Shown here one piece after another: positions 1 through 10,358 of a DNA stretch of 64,000 bases; the first letter of the stretch is position 1; the number at the start of each line of letters is the position of its first letter. The DNA lies in NCBI GenBank assembly GCA_030522415.1, contig CM060107.1, positions 4,824,847-4,888,846 of the forward strand, written 5' to 3'. The notes under the pieces were generated by a model. The model worked only from the letters and a program-made list of their open reading frames with translations. It did not search any database and was not told where the DNA came from. This stretch comes from Channallabes apus. Taxonomy: Eukaryota > Chordata > Actinopteri > Siluriformes > Clariidae. The position numbers were made by a program, and so were the translations under genes.

Positions 1-73
1 GGATTCTTTGAAACAAACGCATGAAAATGAGACCCCTTTTGTCCATGTCTGGAATGTATGTATGTGTACATAT

Positions 74-572
74 TGTCACGGCATGCGCCTTTGATGGGCG
101 TGCGCCCAAATCTACTATCGTTCCCGTGGCACCTTCACGTCCCCGCCGTTGAAGAGGAAAAGGCCGCGAGGAGGACAGCGTTAAGGCCCCCGATTCCAGC
201 CGGGAAAGTCGCCCAGCCGACAGACGTCAGCGAGGACTCCCGTCTGAGGCCGCGCCCACAGAGAGCTGGGAGGGGCCATGCTGGCCACCGACAGCAGGAG
301 AAGCGCCGTCATGAGGGAGCGCGCAGGAGCGCTGCCTCTGCATGCTCCTTTCTGCCACTCCGCCCACTGCCAGCTGTGTGCCCACATGGCAGCATGGTAC
401 TGCCCCCGGACCTGCATGTGCACTTCATCCCTTCTCCTTTCTTTCTCTCCTCACTCCTTTAACCCTTTCCTTCCCCATTTATCCTAAATAAAGTAGCCCT
501 TTTCCCATAAGACCTCACCTCGTGTCTGTGCTTCATGGTGCCGCCCATGCGACATGGGTCGAACTCGTTACA
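74..572 (+). mobile_element. Solo LTR of a Gypsy-type retrotransposon
   Basis: A 499-bp block begins with TGTCACGG and ends with CGTTACA, the TG...CA form of an LTR. It is flanked on both sides by the 4-bp sequence ATAT (70-73 and 573-576), consistent with a target site duplication, although ATAT is low in information here because the 3' flank is an AT repeat. A polyadenylation signal AATAAA lies at 487-492, so the LTR reads on the plus strand. No gag or pol and no second LTR are nearby, which suggests LTR-LTR recombination removed the interior. The short open frames inside are not believed to code for protein. Confidence 0.7.
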
Positions 573-576
573 ATAT

Positions 577-1706
577 ATACAGTATATATAAAATCATGAC
601 CACTCTTATAGTGTTAGCTAGCTGTTAGCGGTAGCTCCTGTTTTCCTAAAATGTGAGTGGTGTAGGGAACAAGTGAACAATGGATTTTCACTTCACCGGA
701 AGTGTGGTAATGATAAATTTCCCATCAGTCATTGCGCCTCGCTGGAGCGCAAAACAAAGGACATACAAGAAATTGACATACAGTATATATTGTCATTATT
801 ATTGAGGATTCAATAATTCTTGTAAATTAATCAAGTAGTTCATTTACGAGTTATTCAGTAGAATGCTCTATAGCAGCAGCGACAGGTAACCTGAGGTGAT
901 TATGCTACCATGGTAACGCACGGAGGACATGAAGTCTGCAGTGTTTCAAATGGTGGAATTTTGTCGAGGGAAGTTCCCTTAACCGACATTACCTGAACAG
1001 GGAGCAGCGAGTAGGGAGAACCCTGTGAAGTACACTTCGAAATGGAACGCAACCTCACCAGGCATTGGTGTACTTCAAAGCATGCTTCCTACTTCCGGTT
1101 CTCTGTGGAGTTATTGTTGGTTAAGGGATCTTACAGATTACTAGCCTAAAGAATCGTAAGGATTTATTGACTAAATATATTAGAATTAAAATATTACATT
1201 ATTTACAGATTCTTATTGTCATAGTAATATTACATCATCCTCAATAATAATGAATGCTGCACGAGAATAATGTCAGGTCTCGTAGCCGTGTTATTGTCAC
1301 TGTCCTCCTCGCACTTCTAAGGTTAAACTAAGAGAAAATCCAGAGCCTGAATTCCTTCGTACCACTTTTAGCCTGGCATATTTCTTTATATTACGTGAAC
1401 AACGTGAGAAAATCCATCGACGGTTATGACTTTGTGTAAGAAGAGTACTGGCAATGATGGCCTTGACCTTTAACTTATGGTGCATTGATCTGTAACTAGT
1501 TAGCTCCCCTAGTTGTTAATAGCTACATTCAAAGCTTAATTAACTGTCACAGTTTGTTTATATTATTAATATAAAATAAAATGTGATTTTTGTTTTTTTT
1601 TTGCATTTAGCTCTACATAAGTGTTACATCAAGGTGTAAATGGTGTTTTTAGTATAGACATGAATGCTGACATACGACATCACCAAAAAATGGATTACAA
1701 AACAAA
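577..1706. other. No gene recognised; AT-rich intergenic DNA
   Basis: No coding frame, RNA gene or clear repeat was recognised here. A moderately GC-rich patch at about 960-1100 may be an old transposon fragment but has no visible ends. Confidence 0.4.
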
Positions 1707-1722
1707 ATTCTGCAGAAGTGAA

Positions 1723-1957
1723 GTCGGGCATTGGTGACTCGGTAGTAGTTTCTCACCTGCCATGTGGAAGGCTCGAGTTTGAGTCCCACCCAATGTTCAA
1801 ACCCCTACCACTGGATGCCGTGCCGGTCCCAAGCCTGGGTAAAAAGGAAGGGGTGATCAGGAAGGACATCAGGCATAACACCTGAGCCAAGTTGTTGTGT
1901 GGATCAGTTGGTCCGCCGTGGCGACCCCTCAATAGGAGCAGCTGAAAGACTAACATC
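1723..1957 (+). mobile_element. tRNA-derived SINE with LINE-like tail
   Basis: The 235-bp element is bounded by a perfect 16-bp direct repeat, ATTCTGCAGAAGTGAA, at 1707-1722 and 1958-1973; this is a target site duplication. The head looks tRNA-derived, with a B-box-like GAGTTTGAGTCCC near 1777-1789. The last 33 bp or so resemble the 3' end of the LINE fragment that follows at 2005-3190 (about 27 of 33 bases equal), the usual sign of a SINE that borrows LINE machinery. Confidence 0.75.
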
Positions 1958-2004
1958 ATTCTGCAGAAGTGAAAAAAAGAGGTTATAAAAGTAAGCAGAA
2001 AGTA

Positions 2005-3190
2005 ATATAGGTTTTAATTTGTGAGCAGCAATATGGTTTCATGCCTAGAAAGAGTACATCAGATGCAGCATTTGCTTTGAGGATGCTGATTGAGAAGTAC
2101 AGAGAAGGTAATAGGGAGTTGCATTGTGTCTTTGTAGATTTAGAGAAGGCGTACGACAGGGTGCCAAGAGAGGAGCTGTGGTGTTATATGAGGAAGTCTG
2201 GAGTGGCAGATAAGTATGTTAGAGTGGTGCAGCACATGTATGAGGGCACTAAGACAGTGGTGAGATGTGCTGTAGGTGTGACAGAAGAGTTCAAGGTGGA
2301 TGTGGGTCTGCATCAAGGATCGGCTCTAAGCCCCTTTCTGTTTGCTCTGGTGATGGACAGGATGACAGATGAGGTTAGACAGGAGTCTCCATGGACTATG
2401 ATGTTTGCAGATGACATTGTGCTTTGTAGCGAGAGCAGGGAACAGGTGGAAGAAAATTTGGAGAGGTGGAGGTACGCTCTGGAAAGCAGAGGAATGAAGT
2501 TAGCCGCAGCAAGACGGAATACATGTGTGTGAATGAGAGGGACCCAAGAGGAACAGTGAGGCTACAGGGAGCAGAGGTAAAGAAGGTGTAGGATTTTAAG
2601 TACTTAGGGTCAACGGTCCAGAGCAACGGAGAGTGTGGAAAGGAGGTGAAGAGGCGGATACAGGCAGGTTGGAATGGGTGGAGAAAAGTTTCAGGTGTGT
2701 TGTGCGATAAAAGAGTATCAGTGAGAATGAAAGGAAAGGTGTACAGGACAGTGGTGAGACCAGCGATACTCTACGGCTTAGAGACAGTGGTACTGAAGAA
2801 AAGACAGGAGGCAGAGCTAGAGGTAGCAGAGCTGAAGATGTTGAGGTTCTCTTTGGGAGTGACAAGGATGGATAGGATCAAGAATCAGTTCATCAGAGGG
2901 ACAACCCATGTGAGATGTTTTGGAGATAAAGTCAGAGAGGCCAGATTGAGGTGGTTTGGACATGTTCAGAGGAGAGAGTGTGAATATATTGGTAGAAGGA
3001 TGCTGAGGTTGGAACTGCCAGGCAGGAGGTCTAGAGGAAGACCAAAGAGGAGATTTATGGATGCAGTGAGAGAGGACATGAAGTTAGTTGGTGTGAGAGA
3101 AGAGGATGCAGAGGATAGGGTTAGATGGAGGCAGATGATTCACTGTGGCGACCCTTGAAAGGGAACAGCCGAAAGACAAAGAAGAAGTCA
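2005..3190 (+). pseudogene. RTE-like non-LTR retrotransposon, 5'-truncated, dead reverse transcriptase
   Basis: Two frames carry the reverse transcriptase of a non-LTR retrotransposon. The first (2041-2532) has the palm motifs FVDLEKAYDRVP, GLHQGSALSPFLF and FADDIVLC. The second (2646-3158) has the C-terminal part with VRPAILYGLETV, RLRWFGHVQRR and a closing WRQMIHCGDP. The frames are separated by a frame change and a stop in the stretch 2520-2645, so the copy is dead. The endonuclease half is missing and the fragment begins inside the RT fingers at 'QYGFMPRKST'. The tail gtggcgaccc...gaaagac followed by a short GAAGAAG run is the element's 3' end. I assign it to the RTE/RTE-X group by protein flavour, without a search. 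Confidence 0.85.
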
Positions 3191-4160
3191 ATAGTCAATA
3201 TAATGCTTAGAATGAAAGATGTTAAGATGTGTTAAGATAAATCCTACCATTTTGCGGAGGGGCTTTCCTATTTCCTTGAGGCCTGCAGGGCCGAGACCTT
3301 TCCCTCTAAGCCTCTATTTAAGAGCTCTTTTTAGGAACATTAAGCTGATCGGAACATAAGCACTGTTCCAGGTAAATCTTGTATGATTGACTTCAGCTTG
3401 TTGGCTTTAGACAAGCAGGAAATGCCAGGAAAAGAGAAGCTACTGCTAACAGCTAACTAAGATTAGAAGAGTGTTAATGATAAATGAAAATAATTGATTT
3501 ATTTATTAATTTTTTTAATGTTGAACCATATGTTAAAGAATGGAAAATAGCTTTAATGTTCAAAGCTAACAGTGTTGAGGGGATCAGTAATATATTATCA
3601 GTAGATATTAGAGCTTTAAAGTGCGTTTAGAGATTCACACAAATTCTCACAATTTATAATCATAATACATACTCATGGTGATTAATTCAAATGTGATTAA
3701 GAGAGAACACAAAATGAATCCAACAGAAATTGCAACAGTCAGGCATGGAGAGAGCTGTAGAACAAAGACATTCTTCAGAAAAAGGAAAACACACATGTGG
3801 AGCAGTCTCTGAGTGAGAGAGAGAGAGGTCTATGCAAGCTAAAAGCAAATAATGAATCCCTCCTTCTAGTCAGTAGTCACAATAATATTAATGAAGAATC
3901 ATTACAATGTAGTGCAATCAGGAGTCTTACATTATATTAAAAATGTAACATATGATCCATTTGTTGTTCACAGCTTACTTAAACTGAAGGTGTAAATGTA
4001 GTGTGTATCTCATGTGTAACTGAGAAAGTCTAGTTTACTGTAAAAATAAAAACAACCTACAAATGTGATGTCCTTCAGATATATCTACAATATGCAGAGG
4101 GACAAATGTATACACACTTCAAAAGTCGTTATCCATCACCTTTTTTTAAAACTCATAAAA
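3191..4160. other. No gene recognised
   Basis: AT-rich DNA with a short (GA)n run near 3820. No open frame worth calling, no RNA gene and no bounded repeat seen. Confidence 0.4.
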
Positions 4161-4167
4161 AATATAG

Positions 4168-4795
4168 TTGCAAGCAACGATGACGGGCCCAAGCACCTGC
4201 GCCATCGCCACCCCGGTGCACCACCCAACCTGTGTGGATTTAGAGCATGTTAAGACCATGTTTAGTCCAAAAACCCTGGATGCTGATGTCAGTGTGATGT
4301 TGCTTAATATGATGTCACCAATATTCGGCATACGATTAAGGTGTCGTCATGGCTGAACTGTTCGAGCCAGTCATCGTTTTTGTAGGATGTGTAGTGCATA
4401 TAGGATGTGTGTAGTGCATATAGGATGTGTGTAGTGCCTATAGGATGTGTGTAGTGCCTATAGGACGTGTGTAGTACGTATAGGACGTGTGTAGTACGTA
4501 TAGGACGTGTGTAGTGCGTATAGGATGTGTGTAGTGTCCATAGGATGTGTGTAGTGCGTAGGATGTATGTAGTGTCCATAGGATGTGTGTACACACTGTA
4601 GGATACGATTTCTATGAGTTTTTGAGCATGTTAGGGGGTCGGATGATTGAAATAAAAATAATTGAAAAAATTATTCTTAGAAGTACAATAGGGCCTTCGC
4701 ATACTGTGAAATCAGCAGTATTAAAACATCTATAACTTAGAGCAATGGCGATGACAGTATAGTCAGGTCATCATCGTGCAGTCCTTGGACCCTAA
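4168..4795 (+). repeat. Dispersed repeat, copy 1 (interrupted by the Gypsy element)
   Basis: The stretch starting 'agttgcaagcaacgatgac' matches a second copy starting near 50731: both run 'gttgcaagcaa(c/t)gat', 'cacctgcgccatcgc', 'gtgcaccac' and later 'gatgctgatgtca'. The right part of this copy ends 'cttggaccctaa' and continues after the inserted LTR element at 11039 with 'ctaataat', matching 'ggccctaataaat' near 51640 in copy 2. The element family is unknown to me. It shows no long open frame. Confidence 0.6.
4382..4592 (+). repeat. 20-bp minisatellite, about 11 units
   Basis: Units of about 20 bp of the form 'aggatgtgtgtagtgcatat' are repeated about 11 times with small changes (aggat/aggac, gcat/gcct/acgt/gtcc). 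It lies inside the dispersed repeat above; the corresponding place in the 50.7-kb copy has only single 'cctatagtgc'-like motifs, so the array grew within this copy. Confidence 0.9.
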
Positions 4796-5475
4796 TGTTA
4801 CGTCCCTATATTTTTTGTCTTTGTTCTGTTTTTTTTGGGAAGTGCTGTATTTGTGTTTTTGTGCAGGATGATGTCTGATTGGTTCCTGTCCTCTACCTCG
4901 TGCCCCACCCTGCTAGATCAGGTGACTTCCTGCTGCCTATAAAGGTCCCACCATCACTTCCTGCTGCGGCCTTTTTTTCTGTGCTCACTTGCTGTGTTAT
5001 TGCTCTGTGTTAGTAAGTCTGAGATTTTGTGTGAATTCATGTTGAGTGTGAGATTGTTACCTGTTTGTGTTTTGTCAACTAATTGTAACTTTGACTACGG
5101 CCTGTTTGACTTTGAGTTTTGGATTGCCCTTTGGACATGGTTGCTGATTGTAAATATTGTAAATTTGGGGAGGTAGGGAGACCAACGCCTTTTTTGTTGA
5201 AGCCATTTATTGATTGTTTTATGTACAGGGAGTTAGGGAAGTTTTATTGTACAGTATTTCATTTTCTTTTCTTTTGTAAATAGGGAATTTAGAGGGTTTA
5301 ATATTAGTCGCTTTCTGTTTGTTATTTTGGCCTGGTTGGCTCCTGAAGTCAATTCCCCCACTTCCATTTGTGAAAAATCATTGTTTTCTATTAAATTATT
5401 GTTTATTTGCCTTTCAACTCCTCGGTGTCCTTGTACTCTTTCATGCTGCGCCTTCACCCTAGACGGGGCGTAACA
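4796..5475 (+). repeat. 5' LTR of the Gmr1-like element
   Basis: Starts TGTTACGTCCC and ends GGGCGTAACA. A TATA box (TATAAA, 4938-4943) and a variant polyadenylation signal ATTAAA (5390-5395) are visible. No difference from the 3' LTR was found over 680 bp. Confidence 0.95.
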
Positions 5476-5481
5476 TGAAAT

Positions 5482-5494
5482 TGGGGGCTCGTCC
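5482..5494 (+). other. Primer binding site, tRNA-Pro type
   Basis: TGGGGGCTCGTCC lies 6 bp after the 5' LTR. It matches the first 13 bases of the classical proline-tRNA primer site used by many retroelements (known family fact); the match breaks after that. Confidence 0.7.
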
Positions 5495-5616
5495 TGTTTG
5501 TTTCTCAGATGAATCTATGCACCTTTCTATCAGCAAAACAAGGTAAATTTAGTATCATTCAACTTATTGTTTGCCTGGGGTTTTTACTTTGTGTGGGAGG
5601 AAAATCGGGTTGCGTG

Positions 5617-7005
5617 ATGCCGTCGAAATTTGAATTAGATAAGTTTACGATCGCCCCCACACATGAACAATTTGAAAAGTGCCGTAAGGATGATTTATTA
5701 CTGATTGCGGATTTCTTTGATGTTAACGTTCCTCATACTGCACTTAAGAGGGAGATTAAAGAGGTGTTGCGCACGGAGCTCTTAAAACAAAGGATATTAC
5801 CAGAAGTGGGTGTGGTTTCGGGTGTTGCTTCTCACATTGATCTATCTGAAGGTTTGGGTCCTGCTGAGGCGGAACTCAAATCTGACATAGGCTCTGGCAT
5901 AGATCCCGTTCCCCCGTCTTCATTGGATGATAAAATGTTGGCAATCCGCTTGAAAGAATTAGAGCTGGAACTCAGTCGCCAACAATATGAGAGTCAGCTG
6001 CTACAGGTCCGAGCTCTTGAGCTTGAGACGCATCGTGATGTCCGCCTGAAAGAGCTCGAGCTCCAGTTAAAGGATGGCCGACCTCCGATTCCCTCTCCAG
6101 AGGCAAAAGGGAATATAATTCCTGCTCCAGTAAGTGCATCCTCTCCTCTCCCTGCAGCATCGCAAACTGCACCGGTAAGTTCCTTTGAGTTTGACATTAG
6201 CAAACAAATCTCGTTAGTTCCGTCATTCAGAGAGAGTGAAGTTGACACGTACTTCACTGTTTTTGAACGCATCGCGACCACATTACAGTGGCCTAAGAAT
6301 ATTTGGCCTTTGCTTTTGCAGTGTAAACTGTTAGGAAAAGCACAAGAGGTGTGCTCTGCTCTAACATTAGAACAAAGTTTGGATTATGACGTGATTAAAG
6401 CGGCAGTGTTACGTGCGTATGAATTAGTTCCGGAGGCTTATCGTCAAAAATTCAGAAGACATGTAAAAATCCCCAGTCAAACGTTTGTTGAATTTGCTCG
6501 AGAAAAGACCACTCTTTTTGAGAAATGGTGTAATGCTAGTAAAATCTTCACTTTTGAACAGTTAAAAGAGTTAATCTTGGTGGAGGAGTTTAAAAATTGC
6601 ATTTCAGGGAAAATTGTTGTCTATTTGAACGAACAGAAAGTTTCCTCTCTTGCTGCTGCTGCTGTCTTTGCAGATGAATTTGTACTCACTCACAAAGTTG
6701 CTTTCTCGTCACCACGTTCTTTAGCATGCTCTTCAGTAGATCGTCCTAATTTTAAGCGTACACAAAAAGACCAACAACCACCCGATGCTCTTTTGGCAGA
6801 TCGAGAATGTTATTATTGTCATGAGAAAGGACATCTGATTGCTGCTTGTCCAGCACTGCAGCGAAAGAACCAGCGGAAAGCTCAAAACGCATCTAAGAGT
6901 GTAGCTTTAGTTCGTGTTCCCTCTTCTGAGCCATTAAACTCTGTTGACCCAACATTTGAACCGTTCATTTATGATGGAGCTGTTGCTTTGTGTAATTCTG
7001 ATTGA
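5617..7005 (+). CDS. gag: Gag protein of the Gmr1-like element
   Basis: This is the structural protein that packages the element's RNA. An upstream in-frame ATG exists at 5509, but it would add a hydrophobic 36-residue leader unlike Gag; the ATG at 5617 (MPSKFELDKF) fits better and gives 462 residues. The N-terminal 60 residues look like a small helical, SAP-like module, followed by a charged coiled-coil-like stretch rich in Glu, Leu and Arg, then a retrotransposon Gag core (about residues 185-370). A zinc knuckle CX2CX4HX4C (CYYCHEKGHLIAAC) sits about 45 residues before the end. The frame overlaps pol by at least 62 bp; the TGA stop at 7003-7005 falls exactly where pol-like sequence continues in the +1 frame. 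Confidence 0.9.
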   Translation: MPSKFELDKFTIAPTHEQFEKCRKDDLLLIADFFDVNVPHTALKREIKEVLRTELLKQRILPEVGVVSGVASHIDLSEGLGPAEAELKSDIGSGIDPVPPSSLDDKMLAIRLKELELELSRQQYESQLLQVRALELETHRDVRLKELELQLKDGRPPIPSPEAKGNIIPAPVSASSPLPAASQTAPVSSFEFDISKQISLVPSFRESEVDTYFTVFERIATTLQWPKNIWPLLLQCKLLGKAQEVCSALTLEQSLDYDVIKAAVLRAYELVPEAYRQKFRRHVKIPSQTFVEFAREKTTLFEKWCNASKIFTFEQLKELILVEEFKNCISGKIVVYLNEQKVSSLAAAAVFADEFVLTHKVAFSSPRSLACSSVDRPNFKRTQKDQQPPDALLADRECYYCHEKGHLIAACPALQRKNQRKAQNASKSVALVRVPSSEPLNSVDPTFEPFIYDGAVALCNSD

Positions 7006-10000
7006 GTTTAGACCTGTGCGTATCTTAAGAGATACGGGTGCGGCGCAGTCGTTCATTTTAGCAAGTACGCTACCGTTCTCTTCTCAGTCTAGCTGTGGGT
7101 CTGATGTGTTGATTCAAGGAATTGAGTTGGGGATTGTAAGAGTTCCTTTACACAGTATATACTTACGTTCTAACATTGTGACTGGGTTAGTCAAAATTGC
7201 TGTACAATCTCAATTGCCAGTAAAAGGGATTTCCCTTATTCTTGGAAATGATCTAGCTGGAAGTAAAGTTTCTACCTTACCCGAGGTTGTTGATGTACCT
7301 TGTACATCTAATGATGTGTTAGTGCAAGAGTTTCCCAATGTTTTTCAGGCATGTGTTGTCACTCGTGCACAAGCCCGTAAGTTTGAGGATGAGGTTGATC
7401 TTTCTGACTCATTTTTGGGTTCGGGAATGTCAAATTCGAAGGCTGAAGTTGGAAATGAGTGTTCCTTAGATGTGATGGTTCAGCCTAGCTTTGATTTTCC
7501 TTTCAGTAAACAACAATTAATTAGTGCGCAGGAAACTGATGAAACACTGTCGACATGTCGATCCTCTGTAGTAGATGTGTTTTATTTGTCTAAATATGCT
7601 GTTGCCTATTTTCTAGATGAGGGTGTACTCATGCGAAAGTGGAGTCCAGAGAAAGTAAAACATGATTGGAGTTCTGTATTTCAAGTGGTTGTTCCACAAC
7701 CTTACCGTGGGTACATATTAGGTCTGGCACATGATCACGAACTTTCAGGACACTTAGGTGTTAGGAAAACTTACCATAACCTCTTGAAACATTTCTTCTG
7801 GCCAGGAATGAAGTCCTGTGTCTCACAGTATTGTCGTTCATGCCATGCCTGTCAAATTGCAGGTAAGCCTAATCAGGTTGTGTCTCCGGCCCCTTTGAAG
7901 CCGGTTCCGGTTTTAAATGAGCCGTTTGAAAAGCTTGTTATAGACTGTGTAGGACCTTTGCCTAAGACTAAGTCTGGATATGTATATTTGTTGACTATGA
8001 TGTGCTCTGCCACTAGATTTCCTGAAGCTGTCCCATTACGTTCTCTCAAGTCCCCCAACATTGTGAAAGCCCTTGTAAAATTTTGCACCACTTTTGGTCT
8101 GCCGAAGGTTATTCAATCTGACCAAGGAACCAATTTCACTTCTCGTATATTTCGTAAGGTAATGAATGAGCTGAACATTACACATAATGTGTCCAGTGCG
8201 TATAGACCTCAATCTCAAGGTGTGATTGAAAGATTCCACCAAACCCTAAAAACCATGATTCGTACTTATTGTGTAGAGCATCAGAAGGATTGGGATGAGC
8301 AGTTACCACTTTTGTTGTTTGCAGTTCGTAACACAGTGCAGGAGTCTTTGGGATTTAGTCCAGCGGAATTAGTCTTTGGACACTCCCTTCGTGGTCCTTT
8401 AAAGTTGCTTCAAGAGCATCTTCTTGTTAAGGTCCCCTCTTCTAAGTCCCCCACCCATGTGCTAGATCATGTTAGTTCTTTTCGTGAAAGGTTGCATTCT
8501 GTTTGGAACCTAGCTCGTCAGTCTTTGCTCTCTTCACAGTCCAGAATGAAGGATAATTATGACAAAAAGACTGTTAAACGTTCTTTCAAGGTTGGTGATA
8601 AAGTGCTCGTGTTATTGCCTTTGCCAGGTTCCTCTCTGCAAGCGAAGTTTGCAGGCCCGTATGAAGTACAGGAGAAGCTAAGTGACATAGACTATGTTAT
8701 CCGAACTCCTGAAAGGCACAAAAAGTCCCGTGTTTGCCACATTAACATGTTAAAGTCATACATTTCCCGTTCAAACTCTAAAAATTCTAAATCTTCTCCA
8801 GCCACTTGCCCCTCTGTTGCAGTTCCTGTAGAAGTCATTTCGTCTGCTGAGTCTCCATGTGTGGAGGATCTTCGTTTGGGCAGTGCCGCCATCTCCAGTG
8901 CTTGCTTACAGAATTCAGAAATTATTGCGACTTTAAGTTCAAAACTCTCTCACTTATCTGAATCATATCGAAATGAGTTGGTACAATTAATTAAAAGATT
9001 TTCATCACTTTTCTCAGACGTGCCTACTGTAACTTCTGTCTTACAGCATGACATTGATGTAGGTGATCATCGTCCAATCAAACAAAATGCATATCGTGTA
9101 AACCCTACCAAGCGTGAGATAATGAAACAGGAAACCGACTACCTTGTGGAGCATGGTTTAGCCGTACCTAGCTCTAGTCCCTGGTGCTCACCCTGCTTGC
9201 TGGTTCCCAAACCTGATGGGTCTTCACGTTTTTGCACAGACTACAGAAAGGTTAACCAGGTCACTACGGCAGATTCATATCCTCTCCCACGAATTGAGGA
9301 TTGTATCGATAGAATTGGAAGTTCTACATTTGTAACCAAATTGGACTTACTCAAGGGTTATTGGCAAGTGCCACTAACCGAACGTGCTTCAGAAATTTCA
9401 GCGTTCGCTACTCCAGACGCCTTTCTACAGTATAAGGTGTTAGCTTTTGGTCTTCGGAATGCTCCAGCCACGTTTCAGCGTTTGATGTGTAAAGTATTGT
9501 CCAATGTGAATAATTGTGAAGCTTATCTTGATGATGTTGTGTGTTATTCAAAATCCTGGGAAAGTCATTTGAAGACATTAGAGGAAGTGTTCACTAGATT
9601 TAAAGCAGCCAATTTAACACTAAATCTTGCCAAATGTGAATTTTGTCATGCTACTGTCAGATATTTAGGAAAAGAAGTCGGTCAGGGTACCGTTAGACCG
9701 GTAGAAGCAAAAGTCAGTGCCATCGTTAACTTTCCTGTACCCCAGACGAAAAGAGAACTCCGACGCTTCCTAGGTATGGCTGGATACTACAGAAGTTTCT
9801 GTAGAAACTTTTCTGATGTAGTGAAACCCCTTACTGACAACCTTCAAAAAGCTGTTGCATTTATATGGTCCCCTCAGTGTCAAGTCGCTTTTGATTCTTT
9901 AAAGAACTTGTTGTGTAGTGCACCAATTTTAGCCACTCCTGATTTTTCCAGAGCTTTTAAACTTGAGGTTGACGCTAGTGGTACTGGTGCAGGTGCCGTA

Positions 10001-10333
10001 TTATTACAAGAAGATAAAAATGGAATTGATCACCCCTTGTGTTTCTTTTCCAAGAAATTCAATCGCTATCAGTGTAACTACAGTACAATTGAGAAAGAAG
10101 CCCTCGCCCTCTTGTTAGCTTTACAACACTTTGAAGTTTATGTTGGTTCAAGTTCACAACCTGTTGAAGTTTTTACTGATCATAACCCTCTTGTATTTTT
10201 GCAAAAGTTTTGTAACAAAAATCAAAGACTTATGCGTTGGGCTTTAATCTGTCAAGATTTTAACTTGGACATTAAATATAAGAAAGGCAAAGATAACGTT
10301 ATTGCTGATTCTCTGTCAAGAAGTTGTTTATAA
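6944..10333 (+). CDS. pol: Pol polyprotein: protease, integrase, reverse transcriptase, RNase H
   Basis: One open frame of 1,129 residues codes for all enzymes of the element. Protease: active-site DTGA at residues 30-33. Integrase: zinc-binding HHCC region at about 263-302, then the catalytic triad D334, D393 and E429 with the standard 35-residue spacing between the last two, then a GPY/F-type module (FAGPYEV) at about 565-600. Reverse transcriptase: about 700-960 with YLDD at 861-864. RNase H: about 1000-1125 (EVDASG, TDHNPL). No stop or frame break is visible. The first ATG at 6944 is only formal, because protein similarity to Gag-Pol continues across the gag stop; expression by +1 frameshift or re-initiation is inferred. 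Confidence 0.93.
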   Translation: MTQHLNRSFMMELLLCVILIEFRPVRILRDTGAAQSFILASTLPFSSQSSCGSDVLIQGIELGIVRVPLHSIYLRSNIVTGLVKIAVQSQLPVKGISLILGNDLAGSKVSTLPEVVDVPCTSNDVLVQEFPNVFQACVVTRAQARKFEDEVDLSDSFLGSGMSNSKAEVGNECSLDVMVQPSFDFPFSKQQLISAQETDETLSTCRSSVVDVFYLSKYAVAYFLDEGVLMRKWSPEKVKHDWSSVFQVVVPQPYRGYILGLAHDHELSGHLGVRKTYHNLLKHFFWPGMKSCVSQYCRSCHACQIAGKPNQVVSPAPLKPVPVLNEPFEKLVIDCVGPLPKTKSGYVYLLTMMCSATRFPEAVPLRSLKSPNIVKALVKFCTTFGLPKVIQSDQGTNFTSRIFRKVMNELNITHNVSSAYRPQSQGVIERFHQTLKTMIRTYCVEHQKDWDEQLPLLLFAVRNTVQESLGFSPAELVFGHSLRGPLKLLQEHLLVKVPSSKSPTHVLDHVSSFRERLHSVWNLARQSLLSSQSRMKDNYDKKTVKRSFKVGDKVLVLLPLPGSSLQAKFAGPYEVQEKLSDIDYVIRTPERHKKSRVCHINMLKSYISRSNSKNSKSSPATCPSVAVPVEVISSAESPCVEDLRLGSAAISSACLQNSEIIATLSSKLSHLSESYRNELVQLIKRFSSLFSDVPTVTSVLQHDIDVGDHRPIKQNAYRVNPTKREIMKQETDYLVEHGLAVPSSSPWCSPCLLVPKPDGSSRFCTDYRKVNQVTTADSYPLPRIEDCIDRIGSSTFVTKLDLLKGYWQVPLTERASEISAFATPDAFLQYKVLAFGLRNAPATFQRLMCKVLSNVNNCEAYLDDVVCYSKSWESHLKTLEEVFTRFKAANLTLNLAKCEFCHATVRYLGKEVGQGTVRPVEAKVSAIVNFPVPQTKRELRRFLGMAGYYRSFCRNFSDVVKPLTDNLQKAVAFIWSPQCQVAFDSLKNLLCSAPILATPDFSRAFKLEVDASGTGAGAVLLQEDKNGIDHPLCFFSKKFNRYQCNYSTIEKEALALLLALQHFEVYVGSSSQPVEVFTDHNPLVFLQKFCNKNQRLMRWALICQDFNLDIKYKKGKDNVIADSLSRSCL

Positions 10334-10358
10334 ACATGTTTATTCTTGCGTATGGGGG

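Noticed and set aside
4382..4592. CRISPR-like regular repeat
   Set aside because: Units follow each other without unique spacers; it is a minisatellite in a eukaryotic genome.
4304..4594. 96-residue minus-strand frame made of His/Tyr/Thr repeats
   Set aside because: It is only the translation of the 20-bp minisatellite.
4994..5176. 60-residue frame found identically in both LTRs of the Gmr1-like element
   Set aside because: It lies in LTR sequence with no recognisable protein; identity only reflects the LTR duplication.
5509..5616. N-terminal hydrophobic leader on Gag from the ATG at 5509
   Set aside because: A membrane-like leader is not expected on Gag; the ATG at 5617 gives a better start.
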